A DNA stretch of 64,000 nt, taken from NCBI RefSeq assembly GCF_001429185.1, contig NZ_LMIW01000008.1, positions 1,184,759-1,248,758 of the forward strand. Reading direction: 5' to 3'. The notes beneath the pieces were generated by a model. The model saw only the letters and a list, made by a program, of their open reading frames with translations, was not told the DNA's origin and ran no database searches. Source of the DNA: Terrabacter sp. Root85. Its GTDB lineage: Bacteria > Actinomycetota > Actinomycetes > Actinomycetales > Dermatophilaceae. Positions 15,985 through 24,930 of this stretch are shown in pieces. Position 1 is the first letter of the stretch. Each line of letters opens with the position of its first letter. The position numbers were made by a program, and so were the translations under genes.

Positions 15985-18864
15985 TCAGTCCAGACGGTCA
16001 GCGGCGACGACGCCGCGCAGCACGCCGTCACTCGCGCGACGTGCCGTCGCCGCCAGGTCCGGGTCCGCCGCGTCGGTCAGCTGGCCCAGCAGGTCGATGA
16101 CCTGCTTGCACCGGCGGACGAAGTCACCGGCGGCGAGGTCGGTGCCCCGCAGCACGTCCTCGAGACGCTGCCCGCTCGCCCACCGGTGCATGGCCCACGC
16201 GAGGCCACCGTCCGGCATACCCGTGCGCGGCAGCGCCAGGGCGCCCTCGGCGTCCTCGAGGTCGGACCAGATCCTGATCATCCGGTCGTACGCCTCGCGC
16301 ACGTCGTCGTTGGGCCAGCGGGGGGTGAGCCCGGTCTCCTCCCGTCGCGGCTCGTGCACGAGCGTCGAGACGATGGCGGCCAGCGACGGTGGGTCGAGAC
16401 GGCGCCAGACCCCCTCGCGCAGCGACTCGGCGGCGAGCAGGTCCTTCTCGGTGTAGAGCTGGCGCAGGCGGTCGCCGTCAGCGGTGACCGTCTGACCGCC
16501 GACGCCGAGGTAGCCCATCTCGACGAGCAGCTCGCAGATGCGGTCGAACGTCTTGGCGACGGAGTTGGTGCGGCCGTCGATCTTGCGCTGGATGCCGTCG
16601 GTCTCACGCCGGAGGCGCCACCAGCGCTCAGCCCAACGGGCGTGGTTCTCGCGGTCCGGGCAGCGATGGCACGGGTGCGCCTTCATCTGCCGACGCAGCT
16701 CGTCGACGCGGTCGTCCGACGGGTCGACGTCGGCCTGACGGCGACGCGGCGGCGGGTCGTGCGGCATCGTCGCGCGCAGGGTCGCCGCCAGGTCACGACG
16801 GGCCTTGGGGTTGCGGGCGTTGAACTGCTTGGGCACGCGCATCGAGCCGAGCGGCTCCAGGGGCGTCGGGACGTCGTGCAGGGTCAGCCGGCGCAGCTGG
16901 TGGTCCTCGGTGACGACGGCCGGCGAGGCCGACTCCCCCTTGCCACCGCGGTTGGGCATGACGACGACGGCCAGACCGCTGTGGCGTCCGGCGGGGATGC
17001 GCACGATGTCGCCGATCTTCAGCGACTCCAAGGAGATCGCGGCGGCCGTGCGCATCGACGCGGACCGGGCCTTGACCCCCTCCTTCTCGACGTCGCGGAT
17101 CTCGTTGCGGATCGCGGCGTACTCGGAGAAGTCGCCGAGGTGGCACGTCATCTGCTCGGCGTAGCCGGCGAGGGCCTCCTCGTTCCGGCGCACCGTGCGG
17201 ACGAAGCCGACGACGGCACGGTCGGCCTGGAACTGCGCGAAGGACGTCTCGAGGATCTCGCGGGCGCTCTCGCGGCCGAACTGACGCACGAGGTTGACGG
17301 CCATGTTGTAGGTCGGCCGGAAGCTCGAGCGCAGCGGGTACGTGCGCGTCGACGCGAGGCCCGCGACCGCCGCGGGGTCGAGGCCACGGTTCCAGAGGAC
17401 GACGGCATGACCCTCGATGTCGATGCCGCGGCGACCGGCGCGCCCGGTGAGCTGGGTGTACTCAGCGGCCGAGATGTCGACGTGGTTCTCGCCGTTGAAC
17501 TTCACGAGCTTCTCGAGAACGACGGTCCGCGCCGGCATGTTGATGCCCAGGGCCAGGGTCTCCGTCGCGAAGACGGCCCTGACCCGGCCGGCGGTGAAGA
17601 GCTCCTCCACGATCTCGCGGAACGTCGGCAGCATGCCGGCGTGGTGGGCGGCGAACCCACGGGAGAGACCGTCGACGAAGTCCCAGTAGCCGAGCACCGA
17701 CAGGTCCTCCTCGGCCAGGCCCTGGATGCGCTCCTCGACGAGCCGGCGGTTGGCCTCACCCTCGGACTCGGGGATCAGGCGCATGCCACTCGAGAGCAGC
17801 TGCCCGACGGCGCCGTCGCAGCCCGCGCGGCTGAAGATGAAGGTGATGGCAGGCAGCAGGCCCTCGCGCTCGAGGCGCTCGATGACCTCGGCGCGGGTGG
17901 CCCCGCCACCGGGTCGACCACCGCGGGCGAAGCCTCGGCCACCATCGCCGCCTCCGGGCCCACGGCCTGCGGGTGCGTCAGTGCCGCGCCGACCCCACCC
18001 GGCCCAGTCGTCCCGTCCACCGCGGCGGCCGCCCCCGGACCCACCGCGCGCACCCTTGCCACGCGGACGACCCTTGTCGCGACCGCCGCGCGAGCTGACC
18101 CAGTGGGAGTCCCACGCCCCACGACCCTCGGTGCCTCGGATGGCGTGCACGAGGTCGGGGTTGACGCTCACCGAGTAGCGCCCCGGTGCGGCCACGAAGT
18201 GCTCGTCGTCCTCGCGGCCGTCGCGCTCCTCGACGAAGAGGTCGAAGAGGGTCTGGCCGACCATCATGTGCTGCCACAGCGGCACCGGACGGTGCTCCGA
18301 GACGATGACCTCGGTGTCGCCGCGGACCTCCCCGAGCCAGGCCCCGAACTCCTCGGCGTTGCTCACCGTCGCCGACAGCGACACGACGCTGACGTCCGGG
18401 GGCAGGTGGATGATGACCTCCTCCCACACCGCCCCGCGGAAACGATCGGCGAGGTAGTGGACCTCGTCCATGACGACCCAGCCCAGCCCGCGCAGGGTCG
18501 TCGACCCGGCATACATCATGTTGCGCAGGACCTCGGTCGTCATGACGACGATGGGGGCCTCGCCGTTGATCGAGGCGTCACCGGTCAGCAGGCCGACGCG
18601 ATCGGCGCCGTGGACGCGCACGAGGTCGGCGTACTTCTGGTTGGACAGCGCCTTGATCGGCGTCGTGTAGAACGCCTTGCGTCCGGTCGCGAGGGCCAGG
18701 TGCACGGCGAACTCGCCGACGATCGTCTTGCCGGCACCGGTGGGTGCCGCCACGAGGACGCCACGGCCCTCCTCGACCGCCCGGCAGGCCTCGGTCTGGA
18801 AGTCGTCGAGGGGGAAGTCGAGACGGGCGGCGAACTCGGCGAACCTCGGCCACGTGGCGATCAC
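15985..18864 (-). CDS. helY: HelY-type DEAD/DEVH-box RNA helicase (Ski2/Mtr4-like)
   Basis: This 959-residue superfamily 2 helicase has motif I APTGAGKT, motif II MDEVHYLADRFRG, SALSNQKY-type motif Ia (TPIKALSNQKYADL), motif III SLSATVSN and motif VI QLTGRAGRRGID. A glycine/arginine-rich insertion (about residues 250-320) resembles RGG RNA-binding tails. The C-terminal third matches the Ski2/HelY helical region. The GTG start at 18864 overlaps the lipid-kinase stop. It corresponds in context to Rv2092c downstream of tatA/tatC. Likely role: ATP-dependent RNA unwinding in RNA turnover or rRNA maturation. Confidence 0.92.
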   Translation of the reverse strand: MIATWPRFAEFAARLDFPLDDFQTEACRAVEEGRGVLVAAPTGAGKTIVGEFAVHLALATGRKAFYTTPIKALSNQKYADLVRVHGADRVGLLTGDASINGEAPIVVMTTEVLRNMMYAGSTTLRGLGWVVMDEVHYLADRFRGAVWEEVIIHLPPDVSVVSLSATVSNAEEFGAWLGEVRGDTEVIVSEHRPVPLWQHMMVGQTLFDLFVEERDGREDDEHFVAAPGRYSVSVNPDLVHAIRGTEGRGAWDSHWVSSRGGRDKGRPRGKGARGGSGGGRRGGRDDWAGWGRRGTDAPAGRGPGGGDGGRGFARGGRPGGGATRAEVIERLEREGLLPAITFIFSRAGCDGAVGQLLSSGMRLIPESEGEANRRLVEERIQGLAEEDLSVLGYWDFVDGLSRGFAAHHAGMLPTFREIVEELFTAGRVRAVFATETLALGINMPARTVVLEKLVKFNGENHVDISAAEYTQLTGRAGRRGIDIEGHAVVLWNRGLDPAAVAGLASTRTYPLRSSFRPTYNMAVNLVRQFGRESAREILETSFAQFQADRAVVGFVRTVRRNEEALAGYAEQMTCHLGDFSEYAAIRNEIRDVEKEGVKARSASMRTAAAISLESLKIGDIVRIPAGRHSGLAVVVMPNRGGKGESASPAVVTEDHQLRRLTLHDVPTPLEPLGSMRVPKQFNARNPKARRDLAATLRATMPHDPPPRRRQADVDPSDDRVDELRRQMKAHPCHRCPDRENHARWAERWWRLRRETDGIQRKIDGRTNSVAKTFDRICELLVEMGYLGVGGQTVTADGDRLRQLYTEKDLLAAESLREGVWRRLDPPSLAAIVSTLVHEPRREETGLTPRWPNDDVREAYDRMIRIWSDLEDAEGALALPRTGMPDGGLAWAMHRWASGQRLEDVLRGTDLAAGDFVRRCKQVIDLLGQLTDAADPDLAATARRASDGVLRGVVAADRLD

Positions 18865-19766
18865 GCGGGCACCTCCATCGGGGTCACGACGTGCAGGGCA
18901 CCGGGCACGACCTCGGCGTCGATCGGTAGGTCGGCGAACGTCTCGCCATCGGCCTGTGAGTGGATACCGCTCGCCTCCAAGCGAACTCGCCGGGCGCGAT
19001 GGATCTCGACGGCCGGGTGGGTGGTGTGGGTTCCGGAGTAGACCTTGGGGAAGACCCGGAGGAACGACGGGATCGACAGCGCGTGGACGATCATGACGTC
19101 GAAGAGGCCGTCGGTGACGTCGGCATCGGGACACACGCGCATGCCCCCACCGAAGGACGTCGTGTTGGCGACGGCCACGAGCATCGCCCGCGTCTCGAGG
19201 CGGTGACCGTCGAGCTCGACGGCATACGGGATCGGTCGGAAGACCGGGAGCTCACGCAGGACCGCGAGGTTGTAGCGCATCTGCCCCCGCGGCCACGTCA
19301 TGCGCTGGGCGCGGGCGTTGACGACGGCGTCGAACCCGGCGCCGAGGACGCCACCGAACCACGTCTCGCCGGCCACGCCGTGGGTGACCCGACCGAGGTC
19401 GATGTCGCGCGTGCGCCCCTCGGTGAGCAGCGCGACCGCCGACCGGGCGTCACGCACCGGCAGGCCGAGGTTGCGGGCGAAGTCGTTGCCCGTGCCGGCC
19501 GCCACGACGGCGAGACGCGACGTCGTGCCGGCACAGAGGTTGACGCCGAGATGGACCATGCCGTCGCCCCCGACGACGACCACCGTGTCGACGCCGTCGA
19601 CGACGGCCTCGCGGGCCCGCGTGCGGGCCTGCTGGTAGTCGCTGCCCGACACGTCGACGACGTCATGACCGGCCTCGTGGAGCAGCCTGCGCGTCTCCTC
19701 GCCCAGCTGTCGGCCGACGCCCTTTCCCGAGGTGGGGTTGACGATCAGGGCGACACGCTGGGACAC
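18861..19766 (-). CDS. Diacylglycerol/lipid kinase family protein (DgkB/YegS-like)
   Basis: This 301-residue kinase has the N-terminal LIVNPTSGKGVG strand and the nucleotide-binding VVVVGGDGMVHLGVN. It also carries AAGTGNDFARNLGLP and the late SGIHSQADGETFADLP segment expected for bacterial diacylglycerol kinases (DAGK catalytic domain). It phosphorylates a lipid such as diacylglycerol at the membrane. GTG start 10 nt after tatC; its stop is coupled to helY. Substrate class is known from the family, not from this sequence. Confidence 0.92.
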   Translation of the reverse strand: MSQRVALIVNPTSGKGVGRQLGEETRRLLHEAGHDVVDVSGSDYQQARTRAREAVVDGVDTVVVVGGDGMVHLGVNLCAGTTSRLAVVAAGTGNDFARNLGLPVRDARSAVALLTEGRTRDIDLGRVTHGVAGETWFGGVLGAGFDAVVNARAQRMTWPRGQMRYNLAVLRELPVFRPIPYAVELDGHRLETRAMLVAVANTTSFGGGMRVCPDADVTDGLFDVMIVHALSIPSFLRVFPKVYSGTHTTHPAVEIHRARRVRLEASGIHSQADGETFADLPIDAEVVPGALHVVTPMEVPA

Positions 19767-19775
19767 ACCCGAACG

Positions 19776-20582
19776 CTACAGGGCAGAGGCCTGGTCGTCG
19801 GGGACGTCCAACCAGTCGGGCTTGTGCTCCTGCTTGCGCCGGTCGAGCAGGAAGGCGATCCCGACGGAGGCGAAGTAGAGCAGCACCATGGGACTGGCGA
19901 GGAAGAGCATGGTGTAGGCGTCGGGCGTGGGCGTCATGATCGCCGCGAAGACGAGGATGATCATGACGGCCGGCCGCCAGCCCTTGAGCATCGCCTGCGC
20001 CGGTAGGACGCCCACGACGTTGAGCGCCACGAGGAAGACCGGGAGCAGGAACGCACAGCCGAAGGCGACGATGAACTTCAGGACGAAGTTGAGGTACTGC
20101 GACCCGTCCTGGAGGTTGTAGGCGCCCTCGGGCGTGAAGCCGAGCAGGACCGCGACGGCCTTGGGCACCATGATGAAGGCGAAGAAGCACCCCGCGAGGA
20201 AGAGCGGCACCGCGGCGACGACGAAGAGCCGCGCGATGAGCTTCTCCTTCTTCGTCAGGCCGGGGACGATGAAGCCCCAGATCTGGAAGAGCCACACCGG
20301 CGACGCGAGGATGAGCCCGACGAAGAGTGACGTCGTCAGCTGGAGCGCGAAGGCGTCCGTCATGCCGGCGAAGTTGATGTTGACGACGCCCTCGCGACCG
20401 ACCTGCAGCTCACGCAGGGGCTTGGTCAGGGCGTTGATGACCTGGTCGTAGTAGATCCAGCCGAGGACCCCGCCGATGATGATGGCGATGGCGCTGATGG
20501 TGATGCGGTTGCGCAGCTCACGGAGGTGATCGCCGAGCGACATCCGCCCCTCGGGGTCGCGCTGGCGTCGCAGTGACGGCAT
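19776..20582 (-). CDS. tatC: Twin-arginine translocase subunit TatC
   Basis: This 268-residue, six-helix membrane protein forms the signal-peptide receptor of the Tat exporter. The N-terminal LGDHLRELRNRI motif, the periplasmic-loop region after helix 1 and SPVWLFQIWGFIVPGLTKKEK between helices are diagnostic. ATG at 20582. It follows tatA by 39 bp and precedes the lipid kinase, the same order as in mycobacteria. The secreted proteins in this window mostly have Sec-type leaders, so no local Tat client is apparent. Confidence 0.96.
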   Translation of the reverse strand: MPSLRRQRDPEGRMSLGDHLRELRNRITISAIAIIIGGVLGWIYYDQVINALTKPLRELQVGREGVVNINFAGMTDAFALQLTTSLFVGLILASPVWLFQIWGFIVPGLTKKEKLIARLFVVAAVPLFLAGCFFAFIMVPKAVAVLLGFTPEGAYNLQDGSQYLNFVLKFIVAFGCAFLLPVFLVALNVVGVLPAQAMLKGWRPAVMIILVFAAIMTPTPDAYTMLFLASPMVLLYFASVGIAFLLDRRKQEHKPDWLDVPDDQASAL

Positions 20583-20621
20583 TCAGGGAGCTCCGTGTGA
20601 TGGGGTCGGGATCCGACCCAC

Positions 20622-20987
20622 TCAGAACGTCGTGTCGCGACGGATGTCGTCGGCGCCCGACGTCGGCGTCGTCGTCGGGCTCGGGGTCGCGGCACGGAGG
20701 CGGTCGGCCTCGGCGCGGGCCTCGGCGGCCCGGCGCTCGGCGTCGGCGAGACGGGCCTCGGTGGCGCGGCGCTCGACATCGGCGTCCACGACGTCACCCG
20801 GCACGGTCGTCTGCGATGCGTCGCTCGGGACGGGCTTGCCGTCCTTCTTCAGCTCGTCCACCTCGGACTTGAAGACCCGGGCGGAACGGCCGAGGCTGCG
20901 GGCCATGTCGGGGAGCTTCTTCCAGCCGAACAGGGCGATGAGCACGACCGCGATGATGATGAGTTCGGGGGCACCCAGGTTGGGCAT
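20622..20987 (-). CDS. tatA: Twin-arginine translocase subunit TatA
   Basis: TatA is a pore-forming single-helix protein, here 121 residues. The N-terminal MPNLGAPELIIIAVVLIALFGWKKLPDMARSLGRSARVFKSE contains the transmembrane helix, the FGWKKLP hinge and the amphipathic helix. A charged Ala/Arg/Glu-rich stretch and a Thr/Pro tail follow. The start at 20987 has GAGGAGA upstream; the frame stays open further upstream but without any support. TATGCT on the minus strand (21060-21065 region) is a candidate -10. Confidence 0.95.
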   Translation of the reverse strand: MPNLGAPELIIIAVVLIALFGWKKLPDMARSLGRSARVFKSEVDELKKDGKPVPSDASQTTVPGDVVDADVERRATEARLADAERRAAEARAEADRLRAATPSPTTTPTSGADDIRRDTTF

Positions 20988-21191
20988 GGTTACGTCTCCT
21001 CGTCGAAAGCCGGTCCGGATCCGAACCGTCATGGTGCAGCCTCGGTGCTGCAGGTGTCCAGCATACGTGCGCCCGGTGAACCTGGACCGTGCGGCGCCCG
21101 TGAGAACGGCCAACTGACCGCTATGTGGGCACCCGTGGTCACCTGATGGACACAGGTTCCCCGGCCTCGACACCGTCGGCGCGTCCGGTGC

Positions 21192-22184
21192 TCAGCCGTT
21201 CGGGCCGTAGGCCGCCAGCGCGGACCGGGCCTCGACGGCGACGGCATCGACGAGCTCGGGCGGCTCGAGCACGCGCGCCTCTCCCCCGAGACGCAGCACG
21301 AGCCGACGCACGAGCGCGGGGTCGGCCACCTTGAGCGTGACCCGCAGCGACCCGTCCGGCCCGCGCTCCACGCCCTCGTTGGGGTAGTAGTCGGCGATCC
21401 ACGCCGCCCACCGGCTGGCCTCGATGACGACGGTGACGTCGTTCTCGCCGGGGACGAAGACGTCGTCGAGGTCGCGCGGACGGGCGTCGGCGGGCGGCGT
21501 GCCGTCGAGGTCGAGCACCGACGCGTCCTCGATGCGGTCGAGCCGGAAGAGCCGGACGTCCTCGGCGCGGTGGCAGTAGCCCTCGACGTACCACTGCGCG
21601 TCGAGGTTGAGGATCCGCATGATGTCGACGTCACGCTCGGTCGACTCGTCACGCGTCGCGACGTAGTAGCGCAGGTGGACCCGACGACCGCGGGCGAAGG
21701 CGCCCTTGAGGGTCGCCATGGCCGTGTGCTGGCTCCCGTCGTCGAGGTCGAGGTCGATGCGGCCCGTGGGCTCGCCGACGGTCGTCGCGGCCGCGGCGCG
21801 GATCTTCCCGAGGGTGCGCTCGGCGACGTCGGAGCCGACGAGCGTCGACCCCAGGGCCTGCAGTCCGGCGGTCAGGGTGACGGCCTCGTCACGCGTCAGG
21901 CGCATCGGGGCCGCGATGTCGTCGGCGTTGTCGAGGTAGATGTGGCCGCTGTCCCACTGCGCGTCGATGAGCTCGGCATGGCCGTAGCCGGGGGTCCCGC
22001 AGACGAAGAGCAGCTCGAGGTCCTCGACGACCTGGTGCTCGTCGACCCCGAACTCCTGCGCCGCCTCGGCGATCGACACGCCCCGGTGCTGGAGGAGCCA
22101 CGGGACCATGTCGAGCAGCCGACCGAGGCGCTGCGTGGCGGTCTCGGGCACGCGGCGTGCCGCCGTGCGTCGTGTGGCGCTCAT
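21192..22184 (-). CDS. pafC: WYL-domain transcriptional regulator PafC
   Basis: This 330-residue protein has an N-terminal helical DNA-binding part (ATQRLGRLLDMVPWLLQHRGVSIAEAAQEFGVDEHQVVEDLELLFVCG) and a WYL domain with LDAQWYVEGYCHRAEDVRLFRLDRI. PafC forms with PafB a heterodimer that activates the DNA-damage response in mycobacteria independently of LexA. The ATG overlaps the pafB stop as ATGA, so subunits should be produced together. Confidence 0.93.
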   Translation of the reverse strand: MSATRRTAARRVPETATQRLGRLLDMVPWLLQHRGVSIAEAAQEFGVDEHQVVEDLELLFVCGTPGYGHAELIDAQWDSGHIYLDNADDIAAPMRLTRDEAVTLTAGLQALGSTLVGSDVAERTLGKIRAAAATTVGEPTGRIDLDLDDGSQHTAMATLKGAFARGRRVHLRYYVATRDESTERDVDIMRILNLDAQWYVEGYCHRAEDVRLFRLDRIEDASVLDLDGTPPADARPRDLDDVFVPGENDVTVVIEASRWAAWIADYYPNEGVERGPDGSLRVTLKVADPALVRRLVLRLGGEARVLEPPELVDAVAVEARSALAAYGPNG

Positions 22185-23212
22185 GCGTGCTCCCCCGTCC
22201 GGACCGGAACGTCGTCGGGCCGGCCACCCTGCCCCGCCGGCACCGTCTGTGCGTCCAGCACGGCCCGGAGCGCGGACCTCACCCCGTCGACGAGCTCGGG
22301 CGGCGAGACGGCGACGGCGTGCGTGCCGAGGGCGACGACGTCGCGCTCGGTCGTGCCGCGGCGGTAGGGCACCTCGATCTCGGCCCACCGCTCGTCGACC
22401 TCGGTCGTGCGCTGGGCGTACCGGCGCAGGGTGTGGCCCCTCCCGTGCCGCACCCGCACGACAGCGGTGCCCTCGGGCTCGGGCAGCTGCGCCTCGAGGG
22501 CCACCTCGGGCACGTGGTCGGACGGGACGGCATACGAACCCGGACGTCCCTTGCGACGGACGGTGCCCTCGAAGCGGCTCAGACGGAAGGCGCGCTCGTC
22601 GCCACGGTCGACGTCGAAGCCGGTGAGGTACCAGCGTCCGTGCCAGTTCTTCAGCGCCCACGGCTGAACGTGACGGGTCGTCAGCTCCCCGTCGTTCTTG
22701 CGGTAGTCGAAGGTGATCGGCTGCAGGGCCGACACCGCGGCGTGGACGGCCTCGAAGGCCGGCTCCTTGGTGCGGATGCGCGGCTCGGCACCCGCGGCCA
22801 CGGACTCGTCGATCTCGACGCCCGAGAGGCGCAGCTTGCGCAGGCCCGCGGACGCGGCACCCGAGATGCTCGCCGTCGACCACGCGCGGGCGGCCAGCGC
22901 CAGGACGGCGACCTCGTCGGCCTCGAAGCTGATCGCCGGCAGCGTGGTCTCGCTCGCGTCGATGCGGTAGCCGACCTCGTCGTCGAAGAGGACGTCGAGG
23001 ACCGTCGTCGTGATGGGGATGCCCATCTCGCGCAGCTCGTCCTTGTCCCGCTCGAACATCCGGTCGAAGGCCTCGTCGGAGGTCGCGGCGGCGTAGGCCG
23101 GCAGCGACTCGCGGATCTTCTGCTTCGACACCGGTCGCCGCGCGGACTTCAGCGCGAGGATGAGGTTGAGCAGCCGTTCGGTCTTGTCGGCCGAGGCAGA
23201 CGCAGGGCTCAT
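22181..23212 (-). CDS. pafB: WYL-domain transcriptional regulator PafB
   Basis: This 343-residue partner of PafC begins with TERLLNLILALKSARRPVSKQKIRESLPAYAAATSDEAFDRMFERDKDELREMGIPI, a winged helix. Its WYL domain carries NWHGRWYLTGFDVDRGDERAFRLSRFEGTV. ATG at 23212. In mycobacteria pafBC lie in an operon with pafA; here pafA is separated by two FKBP genes and a divergent DUF3866 gene. Signals sensed by the WYL domain are thought to be nucleic-acid fragments; that is family knowledge. Confidence 0.93.
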   Translation of the reverse strand: MSPASASADKTERLLNLILALKSARRPVSKQKIRESLPAYAAATSDEAFDRMFERDKDELREMGIPITTTVLDVLFDDEVGYRIDASETTLPAISFEADEVAVLALAARAWSTASISGAASAGLRKLRLSGVEIDESVAAGAEPRIRTKEPAFEAVHAAVSALQPITFDYRKNDGELTTRHVQPWALKNWHGRWYLTGFDVDRGDERAFRLSRFEGTVRRKGRPGSYAVPSDHVPEVALEAQLPEPEGTAVVRVRHGRGHTLRRYAQRTTEVDERWAEIEVPYRRGTTERDVVALGTHAVAVSPPELVDGVRSALRAVLDAQTVPAGQGGRPDDVPVRTGEHA

Positions 23213-23290
23213 CGAGACCTTCCTGAAGGGGCGCGGCGCGTGGGGGGCAGTCCGACGCTACCCGAACATGCGATCGAATAGGGTCACCCC

Positions 23291-24403
23291 ATGATCCAGT
23301 GGCGCCGGGGTGTCGTGGTCGAGGTGCGGTCCCGCTGGGCGGGCGCGGTCGAGTATGCCGTCCGGCTTCCGCCCGGTGACGTCGTCCGGGCGCTCGGCTA
23401 CGTCGACGTCGTCGGCGACCTCACCCCCGGGACCGCCGTGCTGCTCAACACGACCGCCCTCGAGCGAGGGCTGGGCACCGGCGGACTGGCCATCGTCGTC
23501 GCCGCCCCCGACGCGCTCCCCCGTCCCGTCGCCGACGTCACGGCCGTGCCGGGCCACGTCGTCAAGGCGCGCTACACGCCCTCCCAGACGATGGTCCTCG
23601 GCGTCGACGAGCAGGACAGCGAGCACCACGCCGTGCTGGCCGACGCCGACGACGTCGACGGTCTTCCGGTCGTCGTGGCCGACCTCCACTCGGCCCTGCC
23701 GGCGGTGCTCGCGGGCGTGCGTGACTCCCAGCCGTCCCTGCGGGTCGCCTACGTCATGACCGACGGTGGCGCGTTGCCCATCGACTTCTCCCGAACCGTG
23801 GCCGGCCTGCGCGAGGCCGGCTGGCTCGAGGCGGCGATCACGGTCGGGCAGGCCTTCGGAGGCGACCTCGAGGCGGTGAACGTCCACACCGGCCTGCTGG
23901 CCGCGCACCATGTCGTCGGCGCCGACGTCGTCGTCGTGTCGCAGGGGCCGGGCAACCTCGGCACGGGCACGCGGTGGGGCTTCTCCGGCACGTCGTCGGG
24001 CGAGGCCGTCAACGCCGCGGGGACCCTCGGCGGCCGCCCTGTCTGCTCCCTGCGGATCTCGGAGGCCGACCCGCGCGAGCGGCACCGCGGGGTCTCGCAC
24101 CACAGCCTGACGGCATACGGCCGCGTGTCGCTCGTGCCCGGCGACGTGCCCGTGCCCCTGCTACCCGGCGAGGTGGGCGTGCGGGTGCTCGAGCAGGCCC
24201 GGGCCCTGTGCGCCTCGAGCCGGGGACGGCTGACGCTCCACGAGGTGGCGACCGACGGGCTCGACGCGGCGCTGCGCGACACACCGGTGCCGCTGCGCAC
24301 GATGGGGCGCGGATACGACGACGACCGCGCCGGATTTCTCGGCGCGGCCGTCGCGGGGCGGTATGCCGCCGGGCTGGTTCGGCGCGCGTCCCGCCTGGAC
24401 TGA
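23291..24403 (+). CDS. DUF3866 family protein
   Basis: This 370-residue protein matches the actinobacterial DUF3866 family. Its opening (MIQWRRGVVVEVRSRWAGAVEYAV then YVDVVGDLTPGTAVLLNTTALERGLGTGG) suggests a small barrel. Later segments (VAYVMTDGGALPIDFSRTVAGLREAGWL; VVSQGPGNLGTGTRWGFSGTSSGEAVNAAGTLGGRPVCSLRIS) look like a Rossmann-type glycine-rich core. Function is unknown. TAGGGT lies 6 nt before the ATG, so the message is probably leaderless. It is divergent from pafB, with three GTATGCCG octamers inside. Confidence 0.85.
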   Translation: MIQWRRGVVVEVRSRWAGAVEYAVRLPPGDVVRALGYVDVVGDLTPGTAVLLNTTALERGLGTGGLAIVVAAPDALPRPVADVTAVPGHVVKARYTPSQTMVLGVDEQDSEHHAVLADADDVDGLPVVVADLHSALPAVLAGVRDSQPSLRVAYVMTDGGALPIDFSRTVAGLREAGWLEAAITVGQAFGGDLEAVNVHTGLLAAHHVVGADVVVVSQGPGNLGTGTRWGFSGTSSGEAVNAAGTLGGRPVCSLRISEADPRERHRGVSHHSLTAYGRVSLVPGDVPVPLLPGEVGVRVLEQARALCASSRGRLTLHEVATDGLDAALRDTPVPLRTMGRGYDDDRAGFLGAAVAGRYAAGLVRRASRLD

Positions 24404-24488
24404 CGAGCGATGCGAGCGCAGCGAGCGAGTCGGGGAGGGAAGGCGTGACGTCAGGCGCGCCGAGCCCGGCGAGCGAAGCGAGCCAGTC
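24404..24488. repeat. Pair of GCGAGCGMAGCGAGC repeats between convergent genes
   Basis: Two direct copies of GCGAGCGMAGCGAGC lie at 24412-24426 and 24469-24483, 57 bp apart. They fill the 85-bp gap between the DUF3866 gene and the convergent FKBP gene. A TGACGTCA palindrome lies between them. The role is unknown; termination is possible. Confidence 0.55.
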
Positions 24489-24875
24489 CTATCTGACGTC
24501 GTCGAGGTCGACGACGAAGATCAGCGTCTCACCGGGCTTGATGGCAGCGCCCGCGCCACGCTCGCCGTAGGCGAGGTGGGCCGGGATCGTCAGCTTGCGC
24601 CGACCGCCGACCTTCATGCCCTCGATGCCCTTGTCCCAGCCGGGGATGACCATGCCGACGCCGAGACGGAAGTCGAGGGCGCTGCCGCGGTTCCAGGACG
24701 AGTCGAACTCCTCGCCCGTCGAGTGCGCGACGCCGACGTAGTGCGCGCTGACCGTGTCACCGGCCTTCGCCTCGCGGCCGTCACCCTCGATGAGGTCCTC
24801 GACGACGAGGTCGGCGGGCGCGTCACCCTCCGGGAAGTCGATCTCGGGCTTCGTGCGGTTCGGGTCGAGTGCCAT
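24489..24875 (-). CDS. FKBP-type peptidyl-prolyl cis-trans isomerase
   Basis: This 128-residue single FKBP domain catalyses prolyl isomerisation in the cytoplasm (no leader). Active-site features are VSAHYVGVAHSTGEEFDSSWNRG, FRLGVGMVIPGWDKGIEGMKVGGRRKLTIPAHLAYGERG and the final LIFVVDLDDV. ATG at 24875 has AAAGGGA upstream. It follows the two-domain FKBP lipoprotein gene by 55 bp; such FKBP genes commonly sit next to pafA/pafB in actinobacteria. Confidence 0.94.
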   Translation of the reverse strand: MALDPNRTKPEIDFPEGDAPADLVVEDLIEGDGREAKAGDTVSAHYVGVAHSTGEEFDSSWNRGSALDFRLGVGMVIPGWDKGIEGMKVGGRRKLTIPAHLAYGERGAGAAIKPGETLIFVVDLDDVR

Positions 24876-24930
24876 GCTGCGTGTTCCCTTTCGTCGGTGA
24901 ACTCGGTCGGTGGTGCGGTGGGTACCGCGG

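Noticed and set aside
15874..19041. Long forward frame opposite helY
   Set aside because: Composition is Asp/Val/Gly/Arg-skewed antisense reading with no domains, while the reverse strand encodes a complete helicase.
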